NCBI RefSeq assembly: GCF_018380615.1
Contig: NZ_JAGYVZ010000016.1
Coordinates: 1 to 64,000, forward strand
DNA length: 64,000 bases
Direction of reading: 5' to 3'
From: Flavobacterium psychroterrae
GTDB lineage: Bacteria; Bacteroidota; Bacteroidia; Flavobacteriales; Flavobacteriaceae
Both the position numbers and the translations under genes were made by a program. This document shows, piece by piece, positions 9,173-18,035 of the stretch; within the stretch, counting starts at the first letter, position 1, and each line of letters starts with the position of its first letter. The notes below the pieces were generated by a model. The model saw only the letters and a list, made by a program, of their open reading frames with translations. It had not been told where the DNA came from and ran no database searches.

Positions 9173-9412
9173 TTAATTTGGAGCTATCTCCAGCTATCAT
9201 TCCAATCTTTTGCTGCGAACCCCGGCACAAAAGAATTTTCCCTTCTATCTGGGCTAGGGCACTCATTTTCAAAAGAAGTTTTGATTATTTTACAGCTAAT
9301 AATTTAGCTCTTCAGCAGAATAATAATAAACAATTCAGTAAGTGTCTATTCCTCTTATTTTTATTTCGTCAAGAGTTCTACTAAGGAGGCCGAATAAAAA
9401 ACAGAAAAGTGG

Positions 9413-9577
9413 CTATTTCACTAGTAGTTCTACAGCCTCTTTATTTTCTATAATAGTGTAGAATCTTTTAAAGAAATTATTTGAGTGAGTGAAATTTTCT
9501 AAGGGATTTAATTCCATAAAATATCCTCTGCGAGAATCTAAATAAAATTCATACAAAGGATATTTTTCAATAATCAA
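9413..9577 (-). pseudogene. Short unrecognised ORF, possible gene fragment
   Basis: A 54-residue reading frame begins with TTG at 9577 and contains YEFYLDSRRGYFMELNPLEN near its start. I do not recognise the family. There is no clear promoter or ATG near its beginning, and the surrounding 8,915-9,640 region holds IS debris, so it may be the tail of a broken gene. The stretch 9180-9410 shows nothing else that I can support. Confidence 0.25.
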
Positions 9578-9640
9578 CCTCTAAATTAAAAACAATCATT
9601 TATTTTGAATTACTAACAAATACTGTAGTAACTGTTTTAT

Positions 9641-10621
9641 TTATGAAATGCCTTTGTAGACCAGATAGGTAAACACATCGCCTTTTATTACAAAACCTCC
9701 AAATTTGGAATCGTATTCTGCTGTTGGTTTGGCAGCCACAACTTCCTCCAATGTTTTGCCCTGTTTTTTAAGGGCGGCAACCTTTTTGTGGACATTTACA
9801 AGCATATCTCTGAACTCGGTCAATTCTTTTTTATTGCCCACAGGGCCATGGCCTGGAACTATAATTGTTTTGTCAGTCACTCTAGCGACATTTTCTTTTG
9901 CCGCTTTGATCATACCTGTAATACTTCCCCCAGTATTATAATCTATAAAAGGGTAGTATCCATTCCACCATGTATCGGCCACAACAAGGACATCAGCCTT
10001 TGGAAAATAAACAGAAATATCACTGTCCGTGTGCGCTGGATCGTAATGTTTCATTTGTATTTTTTCCCCATTAAAAGTTATTGAATTGTTGTCTTTAAAA
10101 GTTTTTGAAGGCAGGGCCTCAGTTGGTGCTGCAGGAAAAGTATAATCCCAGTCATCTACCCTGGTTTCAACGGCAAGATGTTTGCGCGTATTCTCCTGTG
10201 CAATTATGGTGGCTCCTTGCTGTTTGAGCCATAAGTTTCCATCAGCATGGTCAAAATGCCAGTGTGTGTTGATAAGGAATTTTAGAGGTTTGCTGCTTAT
10301 ATTTTTTATTGCAGCCGAAACATTCGGTTTAGAAACTCCAATGCCGGCATCGACCATTAATAATCCATCAGAACCGCTCAGCACTGAGATGTTTCCGCCT
10401 GAACCTTCCAAAACAGTAATATTTCCCCTAAGCTTAGTTGGTATTATTTCTGCCGTGGCAGCCGCTCTCATAATGGTAAGTACAGGGCTTTCCTGATAGG
10501 CCGAAAGCAGTAAATTTTCTTTTTGTGATAATACCATCTGTGGTGCCATTACCAAGCCGACAGCCAAAATGCCTGTTGCTCCAAGAAATTTTCGACGGCT
10601 CACTGTAAAATTAGTTTCCAT
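9641..10621 (-). CDS. Tat-exported metallo-beta-lactamase-fold hydrolase
   Basis: The 326-residue protein begins with a twin-arginine signal (SRRKFLGATGILAVG), so it is probably folded with its metals and exported through Tat. The metal-binding signature THWHFDHADGN is present, with further ligands in HYDPAHTDSD and VPGHGPVGN. The domain resembles class B beta-lactamase and glyoxalase II type hydrolases acting in the periplasm; the substrate is unknown. It follows the esterase gene at 10,753 on the same strand with a gap of about 130 bp, so both may be transcribed from the class A promoter at 11,964. Confidence 0.9.
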   Translation of the reverse strand: METNFTVSRRKFLGATGILAVGLVMAPQMVLSQKENLLLSAYQESPVLTIMRAAATAEIIPTKLRGNITVLEGSGGNISVLSGSDGLLMVDAGIGVSKPNVSAAIKNISSKPLKFLINTHWHFDHADGNLWLKQQGATIIAQENTRKHLAVETRVDDWDYTFPAAPTEALPSKTFKDNNSITFNGEKIQMKHYDPAHTDSDISVYFPKADVLVVADTWWNGYYPFIDYNTGGSITGMIKAAKENVARVTDKTIIVPGHGPVGNKKELTEFRDMLVNVHKKVAALKKQGKTLEEVVAAKPTAEYDSKFGGFVIKGDVFTYLVYKGIS

Positions 10622-10752
10622 AATAAATTGATTTTTAGGTTATGTTATACGCGGCATATTTAATCGATAAGAGTTTGATTTTTGACAACCTTACTGATTT
10701 CTTCAACTGTAGCACTTTTTTTTACTTCAAATAAGGCTCTGCCGCTTTATGT

Positions 10753-11859
10753 TTATTTTTTTAAATATTCTTTTAATTGCGCGCCGCCCTGCACCGTAAG
10801 CGCGTTAACCGAAGGGAGGGTGGCCAGACCGTTCAATAGTCCAAAATCATGTATCATTCCTACATATCGTACAGTAGATACTTTGACGCCTGCTTCGCTT
10901 AATTTGCGTCCAAAAGCCTCACCCTCATCTCTTAAAATATCGTTTTCCGCGGTCTGAATCAGAGTCGGGGGCAAGCCTTTAAGCTGATCAAGGCTGGCCT
11001 GAAGCGGTGATGCATAGATAACGTTTCGTTTTGCAGGATCTGGAATATAGAAATCATACATCCATTTCATAACCGGAACAGTTAAGAATCTATCCTGGCC
11101 AAATCTCTTATAGGAATCTGTATCAAATTTAGAATCTACAATAGGCCACATCATAATTAGGCCCTTAATTTTCGGACCATTATTTTCTTTTGCTTTCAGG
11201 GCCGTTACTGCTGTCATATTACCCCCAACGCTATTGCCGACAATAGCCATGTTAGTTCCGTCAACATTGATTTCATCTCCATGCGCGGCCACCCATTTGG
11301 TAGCAGCAAATATTTCGTTAATCGCCACGGGATACTGGGCTTCTGGAGTTCTGGTATAATTCACAAATACCGCAGCAAATCCCGAGTGCACCACTAAATC
11401 TCTCACCAATCGCTCATGTGTAGGGAAATCCCCTAGTATCCATCCGCCTCCATGTATAAATATAAAGACAGGCAGTTTTTCCTTAATACCTTTAGGTCTG
11501 ACAATATTCAAAGAAATGGTCAGACCGTCATTGGTAATGGTTTTTTCAGATACTTCAATTCCTGAGAGATCTACTTTAACACTAGCCTGAGCGTTGACAA
11601 GTACATCCTTAGCTTCTTTAGGTGTTAGTTTCTCTAAAGGAGTTCCTCCGCTGTTTAGTACTTTTAGAAATTTTCTCACTTCAATATCTAAATTCGGATC
11701 GGTGTTGAAATCTGCGATAGGTGTTTGGTCTGTTTTCACCGCTTCTTCCGCAGCTGCATTTTGATTTGCATTCGTATTTTTATCGTTACAGGCTCCTAAT
11801 AAAAGCGCAACAGAAATTAATCCTATTGACGTAACATTCTTGATGGTTGTTGTTGCCAT
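10753..11859 (-). CDS. Lipoprotein alpha/beta hydrolase (hormone-sensitive lipase type)
   Basis: The 368-residue protein starts with a lipoprotein signal ending LLLGAC, which places it in a membrane. The oxyanion motif HGGGW and the nucleophile elbow GNSVGG (usual form GDSAGG) mark an HSL/BD-FAE-type esterase, with Asp in ILRDEGE and His in IHDFGLLNG completing the triad. It would hydrolyse short esters; the substrate is unknown. It is the first gene of a probable two-gene unit with the Tat-exported MBL protein and has a class A operator and -7 box about 105 bp upstream. Confidence 0.9.
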   Translation of the reverse strand: MATTTIKNVTSIGLISVALLLGACNDKNTNANQNAAAEEAVKTDQTPIADFNTDPNLDIEVRKFLKVLNSGGTPLEKLTPKEAKDVLVNAQASVKVDLSGIEVSEKTITNDGLTISLNIVRPKGIKEKLPVFIFIHGGGWILGDFPTHERLVRDLVVHSGFAAVFVNYTRTPEAQYPVAINEIFAATKWVAAHGDEINVDGTNMAIVGNSVGGNMTAVTALKAKENNGPKIKGLIMMWPIVDSKFDTDSYKRFGQDRFLTVPVMKWMYDFYIPDPAKRNVIYASPLQASLDQLKGLPPTLIQTAENDILRDEGEAFGRKLSEAGVKVSTVRYVGMIHDFGLLNGLATLPSVNALTVQGGAQLKEYLKK

Positions 11860-11963
11860 TGTTTAGATTTTTTATGTTTTTATTTTTCTTTTGTTGCTTA
11901 TGCAATATGAATCTTTTAGGAATTAATATACTCGAGTAATATGCCTTCCAATTGTATTGAGTA

Positions 11964-12029
11964 CAAAGTTGCAACAGATATCCCCCTTAGAGTTAGTCAC
12001 TTTTTCCTTATCTATTAACTATTTTTCCC
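11964..12029 (-). promoter_or_regulatory. Class A operator and -7 box for the esterase gene
   Basis: On the minus strand GGGAAAAATAGTTAAT is followed 21 bp later by AGGAAAAAGTGACTAA, then the -7 box CAACTTTG at 11964-11971. The last G of the box is 42 bases after the second GG, the same distance as at five other promoters in this window. Outside this site and the one at 12282 the 11,860-12,459 gap holds nothing I can name. Confidence 0.8.
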
Positions 12030-12281
12030 GCTATTGGTAGTTTAAAACCAGCTCTTTAAATGTTGGTTGCCAGGTTAATGCCTTGTTCGAATTGCCTTGC
12101 CTTGCTTTCATTTTAAAGCATGGTAATGCTTTTTAAGGCAGATAAGAAAGTTTTAAAGCCCGTAACAGCTGATTTCCGATTTGGAAGCGTCATTATTTCT
12201 GCTGTTGTTTACTATTGTGACTCCTGAGTGGAATGTTCCTTGTCTATGATTTCTACAAAAGGATGTAAGCGAGTTGTCATT

Positions 12282-12347
12282 AGGAAAAAAGGTTAATAGA
12301 TAAGGAAAATTTGCTAAACCCGGGCCTGTGGTGATTTACTAGTTTTG
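12282..12347 (+). promoter_or_regulatory. Class A operator and -7 box for dps
   Basis: AGGAAAAAAGGTTAAT is followed 21 bp later by AGGAAAATTTGCTAAA and, at the invariant 42-base distance, by a perfect -7 box TAGTTTTG (12340-12347). It faces the dps gene at 12,460, leaving a leader of roughly 108 nt. It lies back to back with the minus-strand class A site of the esterase unit. Confidence 0.8.
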
Positions 12348-12459
12348 TAAATGAATTGATAAATCTGGAGTGCTGGTAGATTATTGAACCGGATCATTAT
12401 TCCAATTAAAGGGCAAAAACCTTTGGCACCTCTGCTTAAATTAACTAAAAAAAGAAATT

Positions 12460-12933
12460 ATGGATCCTAAAATCGGTATTAAGGAAGAAAATCTTGCAGG
12501 AGTTGCACAGGCAATGTGTAAAATTCTTGCTGATGAATTTGTGCTGTACACCAAAACAAGAAAAGCGCATTGGAATGTTGAAGGCCCAAACTTTCACAGC
12601 ATGCATCTTTTCTTTGAACAGCAGTATCAGGAACTTGACCAAATTGTAGACAGCGTTGCAGAACGGATACGAACCCTTGGACACTATGCACCGGGGTCAT
12701 TGAAGGAATACCTTGGACTTACACAGCTCAGCGAGCAGTCAAGGGACAAAAATGACAGTTTAGGATTCATTCACGAGTTGTTAGCAGATCACCAAAGCAT
12801 TCTGATTCTGCTGCGTGAAAATATAAAAAAATTTGATTCGGTCTGGAGTGATCTGGGGACCAGCGATTACATCACAGGGCTTTTGGAAGCACATGAGAAA
12901 ATGGCGTGGATGCTGCGCTCGCATATTAAATAA
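12460..12933 (+). CDS. dps: Dps, DNA-binding ferritin-like protein
   Basis: The 157-residue protein has the intact Dps ferroxidase signature: AHWN with its His, a second His 12 residues later in FHSMH, then Asp and Glu in DQIVDSVAERI. Dps dodecamers oxidise Fe(II) with peroxide, store the iron and protect DNA under oxidative or starvation stress. It is the first gene of a unit with the YoaK-like membrane protein 20 bp downstream, behind a class A operator. A divergent paralogue with a degraded iron site lies at 437-940. Confidence 0.95.
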   Translation: MDPKIGIKEENLAGVAQAMCKILADEFVLYTKTRKAHWNVEGPNFHSMHLFFEQQYQELDQIVDSVAERIRTLGHYAPGSLKEYLGLTQLSEQSRDKNDSLGFIHELLADHQSILILLRENIKKFDSVWSDLGTSDYITGLLEAHEKMAWMLRSHIK

Positions 12934-12953
12934 TGCATTGAAATTCATCATAA

Positions 12954-13676
12954 ATGAGAAAAAATACAGCGTATCTGACTGTCCTGCTCTCAGCGATTGC
13001 AGGATATTGTGACACGGTAACATTTCTTGCCGCTGATAATATCTTTTCTGCTCACGTCACGGGCAACTTTATCATATTTGTTTATCAGGTCATCAATGGC
13101 AATGACATCCACTCATGGTTAAGGCTGCTGGCATTTCCTGTCTTTATACTGTCAATTATAGTGGCAGGCTGGGTGGCAAAAAAATCGGAAAACAGAAAAT
13201 ATGACCTGCTGTATTATCAAGGGATAATCTTAACGATGACCGGAATATCGGGTTATATTTTAAAATTGGCAGGGATGCTATCACAAGAAGTGACATTCGT
13301 TCTGTCCATGTGTTTTGTTTTTGCTCTTGGATTTCAAAATGCCTTTGGAAAAATATATCATAAAGAAACCTTTGGATCCACCACTATGATCACAGGCACT
13401 GTAAACCAACTATCACTTTCACTGGGATATGTTTTTAAACATTTCTTCAAAAAATACAAAATTGATACGAAATTTATCAAACAGCTTATTACTGTAACAG
13501 GATTTTTGGCAGGATGTTTCATTGGAGCAGTTGCGGCACATTATCTTAGTTTGGGTGCCGCTATTTTACCGGGATTAATTCTGGTGGTCTGCTATATTAA
13601 TGCGTCCGAAAAAACAGAGCTGTCCAGCAGTATAACACCAAGGGGAAATTACTTGGATAAAATGAATATTAATTAA
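12954..13676 (+). CDS. YoaK/DUF1275-family membrane protein
   Basis: This 240-residue integral membrane protein has about six hydrophobic segments and the family signature near its N-terminus, IFSAHVTGNFIIFVY, found in YoaK/DUF1275 proteins. Their function is not established; a small-molecule transporter is often assumed. It starts 20 bp after dps, so it should be co-transcribed from the class A promoter. The last 25 residues are soluble and charged. Confidence 0.85.
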   Translation: MRKNTAYLTVLLSAIAGYCDTVTFLAADNIFSAHVTGNFIIFVYQVINGNDIHSWLRLLAFPVFILSIIVAGWVAKKSENRKYDLLYYQGIILTMTGISGYILKLAGMLSQEVTFVLSMCFVFALGFQNAFGKIYHKETFGSTTMITGTVNQLSLSLGYVFKHFFKKYKIDTKFIKQLITVTGFLAGCFIGAVAAHYLSLGAAILPGLILVVCYINASEKTELSSSITPRGNYLDKMNIN

Positions 13677-13757
13677 CTAAATACTAATATCCATTAAGTA
13701 CTGGAGAAATACCTTTTTACCAATGCCTCAGGACTTAAATAATAATCACAATTAGAT

Positions 13758-13765
13758 TATCTTTG
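13758..13765 (+). promoter_or_regulatory. -7 box of the crp/fnr-type gene
   Basis: TATCTTTG is a perfect match to the Bacteroidota TAnnTTTG box and lies 58 bp before the start codon at 13,823. No TTTG is visible at the usual -33 spacing, so the promoter may be weak or need an activator. Confidence 0.5.
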
Positions 13766-13822
13766 TGCTCTTGAACTTGAAGTATTTTCGAGTTGAAATT
13801 TTTAAAATGATTATATAATAAT

Positions 13823-14401
13823 ATGTTTGAAGTATTTGCTAAATATTTACAGAACCAGATACAGCTTAATGACCAGGAGTTAAATATGATTCAAAAGGTC
13901 TGCGTGAGCAAAAGGCTGAGGAAAAATCAGTATCTGCTGCAGGAGGGAGATGTATGGCGCTACAATGCATTTATTACAAGCGGATGCCTGCGTACCTATA
14001 GTGTAAATGACAAACTGCAGGAGCATATTCTAAATTTTGCTATTGAAAATTACTGGATCGGAGACCGTGAGAGCCTTCTTAACGGCACGCCGTCCCGCTA
14101 TAACATTGACGCCATAGAAGACAGTGAAGTTCTTTTGATCAGCAAAGAGGATTTTGCAGTGCTGATGAAAAGCATTCCACAGTTTCAGGATTTGGTTAAC
14201 CTGATTATTGAACGAAGTTTTGCTGCAAGCCAGGATAGAATTAACAGCAGTATTAGTTTAAACGCAGAGGAGAAATATGCAACTTTTTTAAAAAGACAGC
14301 CCAAAATTGCCAACCGGGTGCCCCAGCATATGGTGGCTTCCTATCTGGGCATAACACCCGAGACCTTAAGCCGGATCAGGAAACTGAACTTAAAAAAATA
14401 G
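13823..14401 (+). CDS. Crp/Fnr-family transcriptional regulator
   Basis: The 192-residue protein has a cyclic-nucleotide-binding-like beta barrel (about residues 5-120), a dimer helix and a short winged helix ending in MVASYLGITPETLSRIRK. The recognition helix carries E-x-x-S-R (ETLSR), which in E. coli FNR contacts the TTGAT half-site. There are no cysteines arranged as an FNR iron-sulfur site, so it is probably not an oxygen sensor of that kind. The class B operator TTGATATATGTCAA begins 29 bp after its stop codon, and the same operator precedes two other units, which makes this the prime candidate to bind class B sites. Confidence 0.9.
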   Translation: MFEVFAKYLQNQIQLNDQELNMIQKVCVSKRLRKNQYLLQEGDVWRYNAFITSGCLRTYSVNDKLQEHILNFAIENYWIGDRESLLNGTPSRYNIDAIEDSEVLLISKEDFAVLMKSIPQFQDLVNLIIERSFAASQDRINSSISLNAEEKYATFLKRQPKIANRVPQHMVASYLGITPETLSRIRKLNLKK

Positions 14402-14426
14402 AATTTAGTCCTTTTAAATTTTGAAG

Positions 14427-14453
14427 CACTTGATATATGTCAAGTGTTTTTTT
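14427..14453 (+). terminator. Terminator of the crp/fnr-type gene, overlapping an operator
   Basis: CACTTGA and TCAAGTG pair around TATATG and are followed by seven T, a plausible intrinsic terminator 26 bp after the stop codon. The arms contain the first half of the class B operator of the next gene, so one sequence seems to serve both purposes. Confidence 0.6.
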
Positions 14454-14495
14454 ATTTTATGTCAATAATAAATCCGCTGTTTGAAAGTAATTTTG
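14430..14495 (+). promoter_or_regulatory. Class B (FNR-like) tandem operator and -7 box
   Basis: TTGATATATGTCAA is followed 22 bp later by a second ATGTCAA box, and then by a perfect -7 box TAATTTTG (14488-14495). The last G of the box lies 34 bases after the first G of the second GTCAA. The spacing is the same at 16,968-17,033 and 34,424-34,489. The proximal box is centred around -41, the position used by class II Crp/Fnr activators. Confidence 0.75.
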
Positions 14496-14529
14496 CTGTA
14501 AGAAATTAATAATTTTTAAAGTAGATAAG

Positions 14530-15417
14530 ATGATAGTAGTAACAGGAGCATCAGGATTTATTGGAAAGGGAACCATAGAGTTTCTATTAAAAAATTTGCC
14601 GGCCGATCAAATTGTTGGAATGGTACGCGATGTAAATAAAGATAAAGAATTAAATAATTTAGGAATAGAAATCAGAGAAGGTAATTATCAGGATTACCAA
14701 TCGTTGCTGAAAGCTTTTAAGGGAGCTGAAAAAGTTCTTCTGGTCTCCGCACATGCTTTTACAGATCTGACAGCTCAGCATATTAATGTTATTGATGCGG
14801 CGAAGCAAGCGGGGGTGAAGCACATTGTCTTTACAAGCATTTACAGAACAGAAAGTGCCCAACACAGTATTCCCTGGGTTACCTTAAGTATGAAAATTAC
14901 AGAAGATTACCTGAAAAAATCAGGAATGGCCTATACTATACTGCGCAATACCTTTTACTTTGATTATCTCCCATATTACTTTAGAGATGTACTGAAGGAA
15001 GGTAAGCTGGTTATTCCAGGCGGAGAGGGAGCGGTTGCTTTTGCTTTACGTTCCGATCTGGCTGAGGCAACAGCAAATGTTTTAGCGCAGAGCGGTCATG
15101 AGAATAAGACTTATGCCTTAATCGGAAACAGGTCATATTCTTATGGAGATATTGCAGAGATTTTATCTAAGGAGTCAGGCAAAGAAATACTTTATGCAGA
15201 TACTGGCAGGGAAGATTTTATTCAAAAAATTACAGAGACCGGAGTTCCTGTCCAACAGGCTGAATTCTGGGCTGAGTGGCTTCAGGCTATGAAGATGGAC
15301 GATATGCGTGGTGACGGGTCAAATTCCCTGGAGATTTTGCTTGGCAGAGCACCTGTAACCTTGGAGAGTTTCTTAAAAGAAGTCTATTTTAGTGGCAAAA
15401 CGGTTCAGGAAGATTAA
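14530..15417 (+). CDS. NmrA-like NAD(P)-binding oxidoreductase (QOR2 type)
   Basis: The 295-residue protein opens with the Rossmann motif MIVVTGASGFIGKGT and continues as an atypical short-chain reductase of the NmrA/YtfG type, with no YxxxK catalytic pair. Family members reduce quinones with NADPH or act as redox-sensing NADP-binding proteins. It starts 35 bp after the class B -7 box and is followed after 16 bp by a DinB-like gene, so both form a unit. A role in quinone or electrophile detoxification is inferred from the family and the neighbours. Confidence 0.85.
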   Translation: MIVVTGASGFIGKGTIEFLLKNLPADQIVGMVRDVNKDKELNNLGIEIREGNYQDYQSLLKAFKGAEKVLLVSAHAFTDLTAQHINVIDAAKQAGVKHIVFTSIYRTESAQHSIPWVTLSMKITEDYLKKSGMAYTILRNTFYFDYLPYYFRDVLKEGKLVIPGGEGAVAFALRSDLAEATANVLAQSGHENKTYALIGNRSYSYGDIAEILSKESGKEILYADTGREDFIQKITETGVPVQQAEFWAEWLQAMKMDDMRGDGSNSLEILLGRAPVTLESFLKEVYFSGKTVQED

Positions 15418-15433
15418 TAACAAAAATCACAGT

Positions 15434-15898
15434 ATGAAAACGGCAGAGCGTTTTGAAGGTAAAGTGGAAAGCCAACTCATTTTTCATGCGTGGCTTTTGC
15501 AAAATAGGAAAATTAGTGATCTGATAAACCGCCTTAGCAATGATGATCTTAGAAAGGATGTGGTTACAGGGCGTAACAGCGGTCTTTATTTATTAGGACA
15601 CCTGATCGCCAGTAATGATATGTTAATGCCTCTCTTTGGTTTTGGCGGGAAAATGTATCCTGAGTATGAAAAGATATTTTTATGCACTCCGGATAAATGT
15701 TCGCAAAAATTTCCGCCCACTGACCTGGTTAGAAAGCATTGGTTTGCTTTAAATGAGGAGCTCAGGACAAGATTTGCAGCCATGGAGCAAAAAGAATGGA
15801 TTTGCCACAGTGAGCAAGCAGCTGAAAGACTTAAAATCATGCTCAACGTCGTGAATCATCAATGTTATCATTTGGGACAGCTTGCCTTCCTTCTCTAA
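15434..15898 (+). CDS. DinB-superfamily protein
   Basis: The ATG at 15,434 gives 154 residues; an upstream frame start at 15,392 would overlap the previous gene and is less likely. The helical pattern with a first His in YLLGHLIASND and a second pair in NVVNHQCYHLG is the metal-binding triad of DinB/YfiT-like four-helix bundles. Several relatives are thiol S-transferases that use bacillithiol or mycothiol, which would fit the BshB1 gene at 24,506. The activity here is unproven. Confidence 0.75.
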   Translation: MKTAERFEGKVESQLIFHAWLLQNRKISDLINRLSNDDLRKDVVTGRNSGLYLLGHLIASNDMLMPLFGFGGKMYPEYEKIFLCTPDKCSQKFPPTDLVRKHWFALNEELRTRFAAMEQKEWICHSEQAAERLKIMLNVVNHQCYHLGQLAFLL

Positions 15899-15928
15899 AA
15901 ATTACTTAAACCGGAATCAATTTAGAAA

Positions 15929-15955
15929 TAGCCCCGATAATTTCGGGGCTTTCTT
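15929..15955 (+). terminator. Intrinsic terminator
   Basis: AGCCCCGA and TTCGGGGCT pair around TAAT and are followed by TTCTTTT. It closes the NmrA/DinB unit 30 bp after the stop. Confidence 0.85.
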
Positions 15956-16028
15956 TTATCTTACGATAATAATGAAATAGTACTAAGATCTTGAAGTTGA
16001 ATTAACTTGTTGTGCAAATAAAAAATGT

Positions 16029-16057
16029 CCAGCCGTAAGAAAAAAAACAATACGGCT
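16029..16057 (-). terminator. Hairpin at the end of the minus-strand reductase gene
   Basis: AGCCGTA and TACGGCT pair around an A-rich loop (T-rich on the minus strand), with GGACATTTTTTATTT after the stem on the minus strand. It lies about 30 bp beyond the stop of the reductase at 16,088. Confidence 0.55.
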
Positions 16058-16087
16058 GAACAAAATCAAATTGTAAGATTTACAGAA

Positions 16088-16945
16088 TTAACCCATATAT
16101 TTTTCAAGCCATCTGGCTTTAATTTCTGCTCTTTTTTCAATAAATTCCTTATCTGTGCCTTCTGCGATCTGGTCTAATGGAAGTCTCAGCGGTCTTGTTC
16201 CATTTTCCATATTTATCAAACTTGTTATTCCATCAACGATTACCTGAGGATCCATATTATATTTCTGCATTTTGCCAAACAAACCTGATGTTATCGCATT
16301 TAGCATTTCAGAGGCAACAGGTTCATATTGGGCGCTTATATCTGATTTTTCACCGTCCATGCTTTTTTTGCTTCCGTCGGTCATTTCAGTTGGGTAGGCT
16401 CCTGGCTGAATAGATACATTTTCGATATTAAATTGTCTAAGTTCTTCCTGAATTCCCTCAGTAAGGGATTCTACACTGAATTTTGAAGCAAGATAAGGCA
16501 CCATAAAAGGAAGAGTGTGTCCGCTGGCTCCCGATGTGATATTGATAATAAGTCCGTTTTTTAATCTGCGCATACTTGGCAGTACGGCCTGATAAGTTCT
16601 TATTGTGCCGTAAAAATTCACTTCAAATATTTTTTTGATCTGTTCAATATTGAATGATTCAACAAGACCATAACCAACAACCCCTGCGTTATTAACCAGT
16701 ACATCGATCCTTCCATGTTTCAGTAAAACAGCTTCAAAGGCAGTTTTAACCGATAGGTCATCGGTTACATCAATATCAACAACTTCAATATTTGAAAGTT
16801 TTGAGAGTTCATCAGCAGCATTTTTGTTTCTCGTGCTGCTTTCTCTCATACCTGCAATTACAATGTTATCCTGCTTTGCCAGGTGAATTGCTGCAAGTTT
16901 TCCAAATCCCGTACTTGTGCCTGTGATAAATATTATTTTTTTCAT
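16088..16945 (-). CDS. Short-chain dehydrogenase/reductase
   Basis: The 285-residue protein has the classical SDR motifs: TGTSTGFGK nucleotide-binding loop, NNAG, and YxxxK as YLASK after a conserved serine. The C-terminal extension of about 60 residues resembles oxidoreductases of the dehydrogenase/retinol type. It probably reduces a carbonyl with NADPH; the substrate is unknown. It starts only 23 bases after a class B -7 box and is therefore a predicted member of the same regulon as the NmrA unit and the glyoxalase-fold gene at 33,906. Confidence 0.9.
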   Translation of the reverse strand: MKKIIFITGTSTGFGKLAAIHLAKQDNIVIAGMRESSTRNKNAADELSKLSNIEVVDIDVTDDLSVKTAFEAVLLKHGRIDVLVNNAGVVGYGLVESFNIEQIKKIFEVNFYGTIRTYQAVLPSMRRLKNGLIINITSGASGHTLPFMVPYLASKFSVESLTEGIQEELRQFNIENVSIQPGAYPTEMTDGSKKSMDGEKSDISAQYEPVASEMLNAITSGLFGKMQKYNMDPQVIVDGITSLINMENGTRPLRLPLDQIAEGTDKEFIEKRAEIKARWLEKYMG

Positions 16946-16967
16946 TTTTAGTATGTATTTAAGAATA

Positions 16968-17033
16968 CAAAGTTCGGGAGCAATGGAAATTTATTGCTTG
17001 ACCTATGATAAATTATTTATTGACATATATCAA
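16968..17033 (-). promoter_or_regulatory. Class B (FNR-like) tandem operator and -7 box
   Basis: On the minus strand TTGATATATGTCAA (17020-17033) is followed 22 bp later by a second box ending GGTCAA, then GAACTTTG (16968-16975). The spacing is identical to the sites before 14,530 and 34,367. The flanks also match the 34,424 site closely: on the plus strand both have GCTTGAC and TATATCAA at the same positions. Confidence 0.75.
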
Positions 17034-17238
17034 TAGCAAGGGAAGCATTGAGACTGAATTAGGAAGGTCATTACATTTTGAGCCTTTGTGCAGTTAAGAT
17101 CGCTTTTATTTTAAGTAATGATTTTTTTGTTTGGTATTCAGGTATTTATGTTTAAATTTAGTGTACCATATTTCCACAAATTAAACCTGCTGAACTTTAA
17201 ACTCATCTGTTCGATTATTAACACTTTAATTTATAACT

Positions 17239-17919
17239 ATGAAGGTAACTTATTATGGGCATTCCTGCTTTTCAGTGTTTGCCGGGGGGAAAAATATTCT
17301 TTTTGATCCCTTTATTACTCCAAATGATCTTGCAAAAGATATTGACGTGGATCTTATCAAGGCAGATTATATTTTTTTATCCCATGCACATTATGATCAC
17401 ATTTTTGACGTGGAGAGAATTGCAAAAAATACCGGGGCAAAGGTATTGGGCAATTTTGAAATCTATAACTGGCTGCTGAAAAAAGGAATTGAAAACTCCT
17501 ATCCCATAAATCCTGGAGGAAAAGTGGATTTGGATTTTGGTTCTGCAAAATGCGTCACAGCCCAGCATTCAAGCAGTTTCAGTGATGGAAGTTATGGAGG
17601 CATTGCCTGCGGTTTTGTACTCACCACAGCTGATGGGAATTTCTATTACAGCGGAGACACAGCCCTAACTGTGGATATGGGCCTGATCCCGAAATTTACT
17701 CCACTTGATTTTGCCGTTTTTCCTATAGGCGACGGACTTACCATGGGAATAGAAGAAGCTGTTGAAGCCTCTAAACTTACCGGTGTCCAAAAGATCTTGG
17801 GTGTTCATTATGATACTTTCGGTTTTATTGTCATGGACCATCAAAGGGCTGATCAAAAGTTTAAAGAGGAAGGCCTGAAGCTTTATCTCCCGTCTATAGG
17901 CAGTACAATAGAGCTATAA
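17239..17919 (+). CDS. UPF0173-type metal-dependent hydrolase (MBL fold)
   Basis: The 226-residue protein has the compact metallo-beta-lactamase fold of UPF0173/YtkL proteins: YYGHSCF at the N-terminus, the metal motif SHAHYDHIFD, SGDTALT, and a C-terminal GVHYDTF. No signal peptide is visible, so it should be cytoplasmic. It stands alone between the SDR (divergent) and an AraC gene 116 bp downstream. The substrate of this family is not established. No class A, B or C operator precedes it. Confidence 0.9.
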   Translation: MKVTYYGHSCFSVFAGGKNILFDPFITPNDLAKDIDVDLIKADYIFLSHAHYDHIFDVERIAKNTGAKVLGNFEIYNWLLKKGIENSYPINPGGKVDLDFGSAKCVTAQHSSSFSDGSYGGIACGFVLTTADGNFYYSGDTALTVDMGLIPKFTPLDFAVFPIGDGLTMGIEEAVEASKLTGVQKILGVHYDTFGFIVMDHQRADQKFKEEGLKLYLPSIGSTIEL

Positions 17920-18002
17920 AACGCTTGGGGAGTTCTACCAAAATTATGTATTACTAAATCAAATAAATAAAACTATAATGGTATTTCGGATACAATTTTT
18001 TT

Positions 18003-18010
18003 TAAATTTG
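18003..18010 (+). promoter_or_regulatory. -7 box of the araC gene
   Basis: TAAATTTG fits TAnnTTTG perfectly and lies 26 bp before the start codon at 18,036. No clear -33 TTTG is seen. Confidence 0.45.
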
Positions 18011-18035
18011 ACTTTAAAATTAAATATCTGCAGTT

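Noticed and set aside
9178..9384. 68-residue reading frame on the plus strand
   Set aside because: No start context, no recognisable domain, and it lies in a region of transposase debris.
12423..12435. TTGGCAC before dps as a sigma-54 promoter
   Set aside because: The following GC is three bases too close for a -12 element, and a class A promoter with a perfect -7 box already serves the gene.
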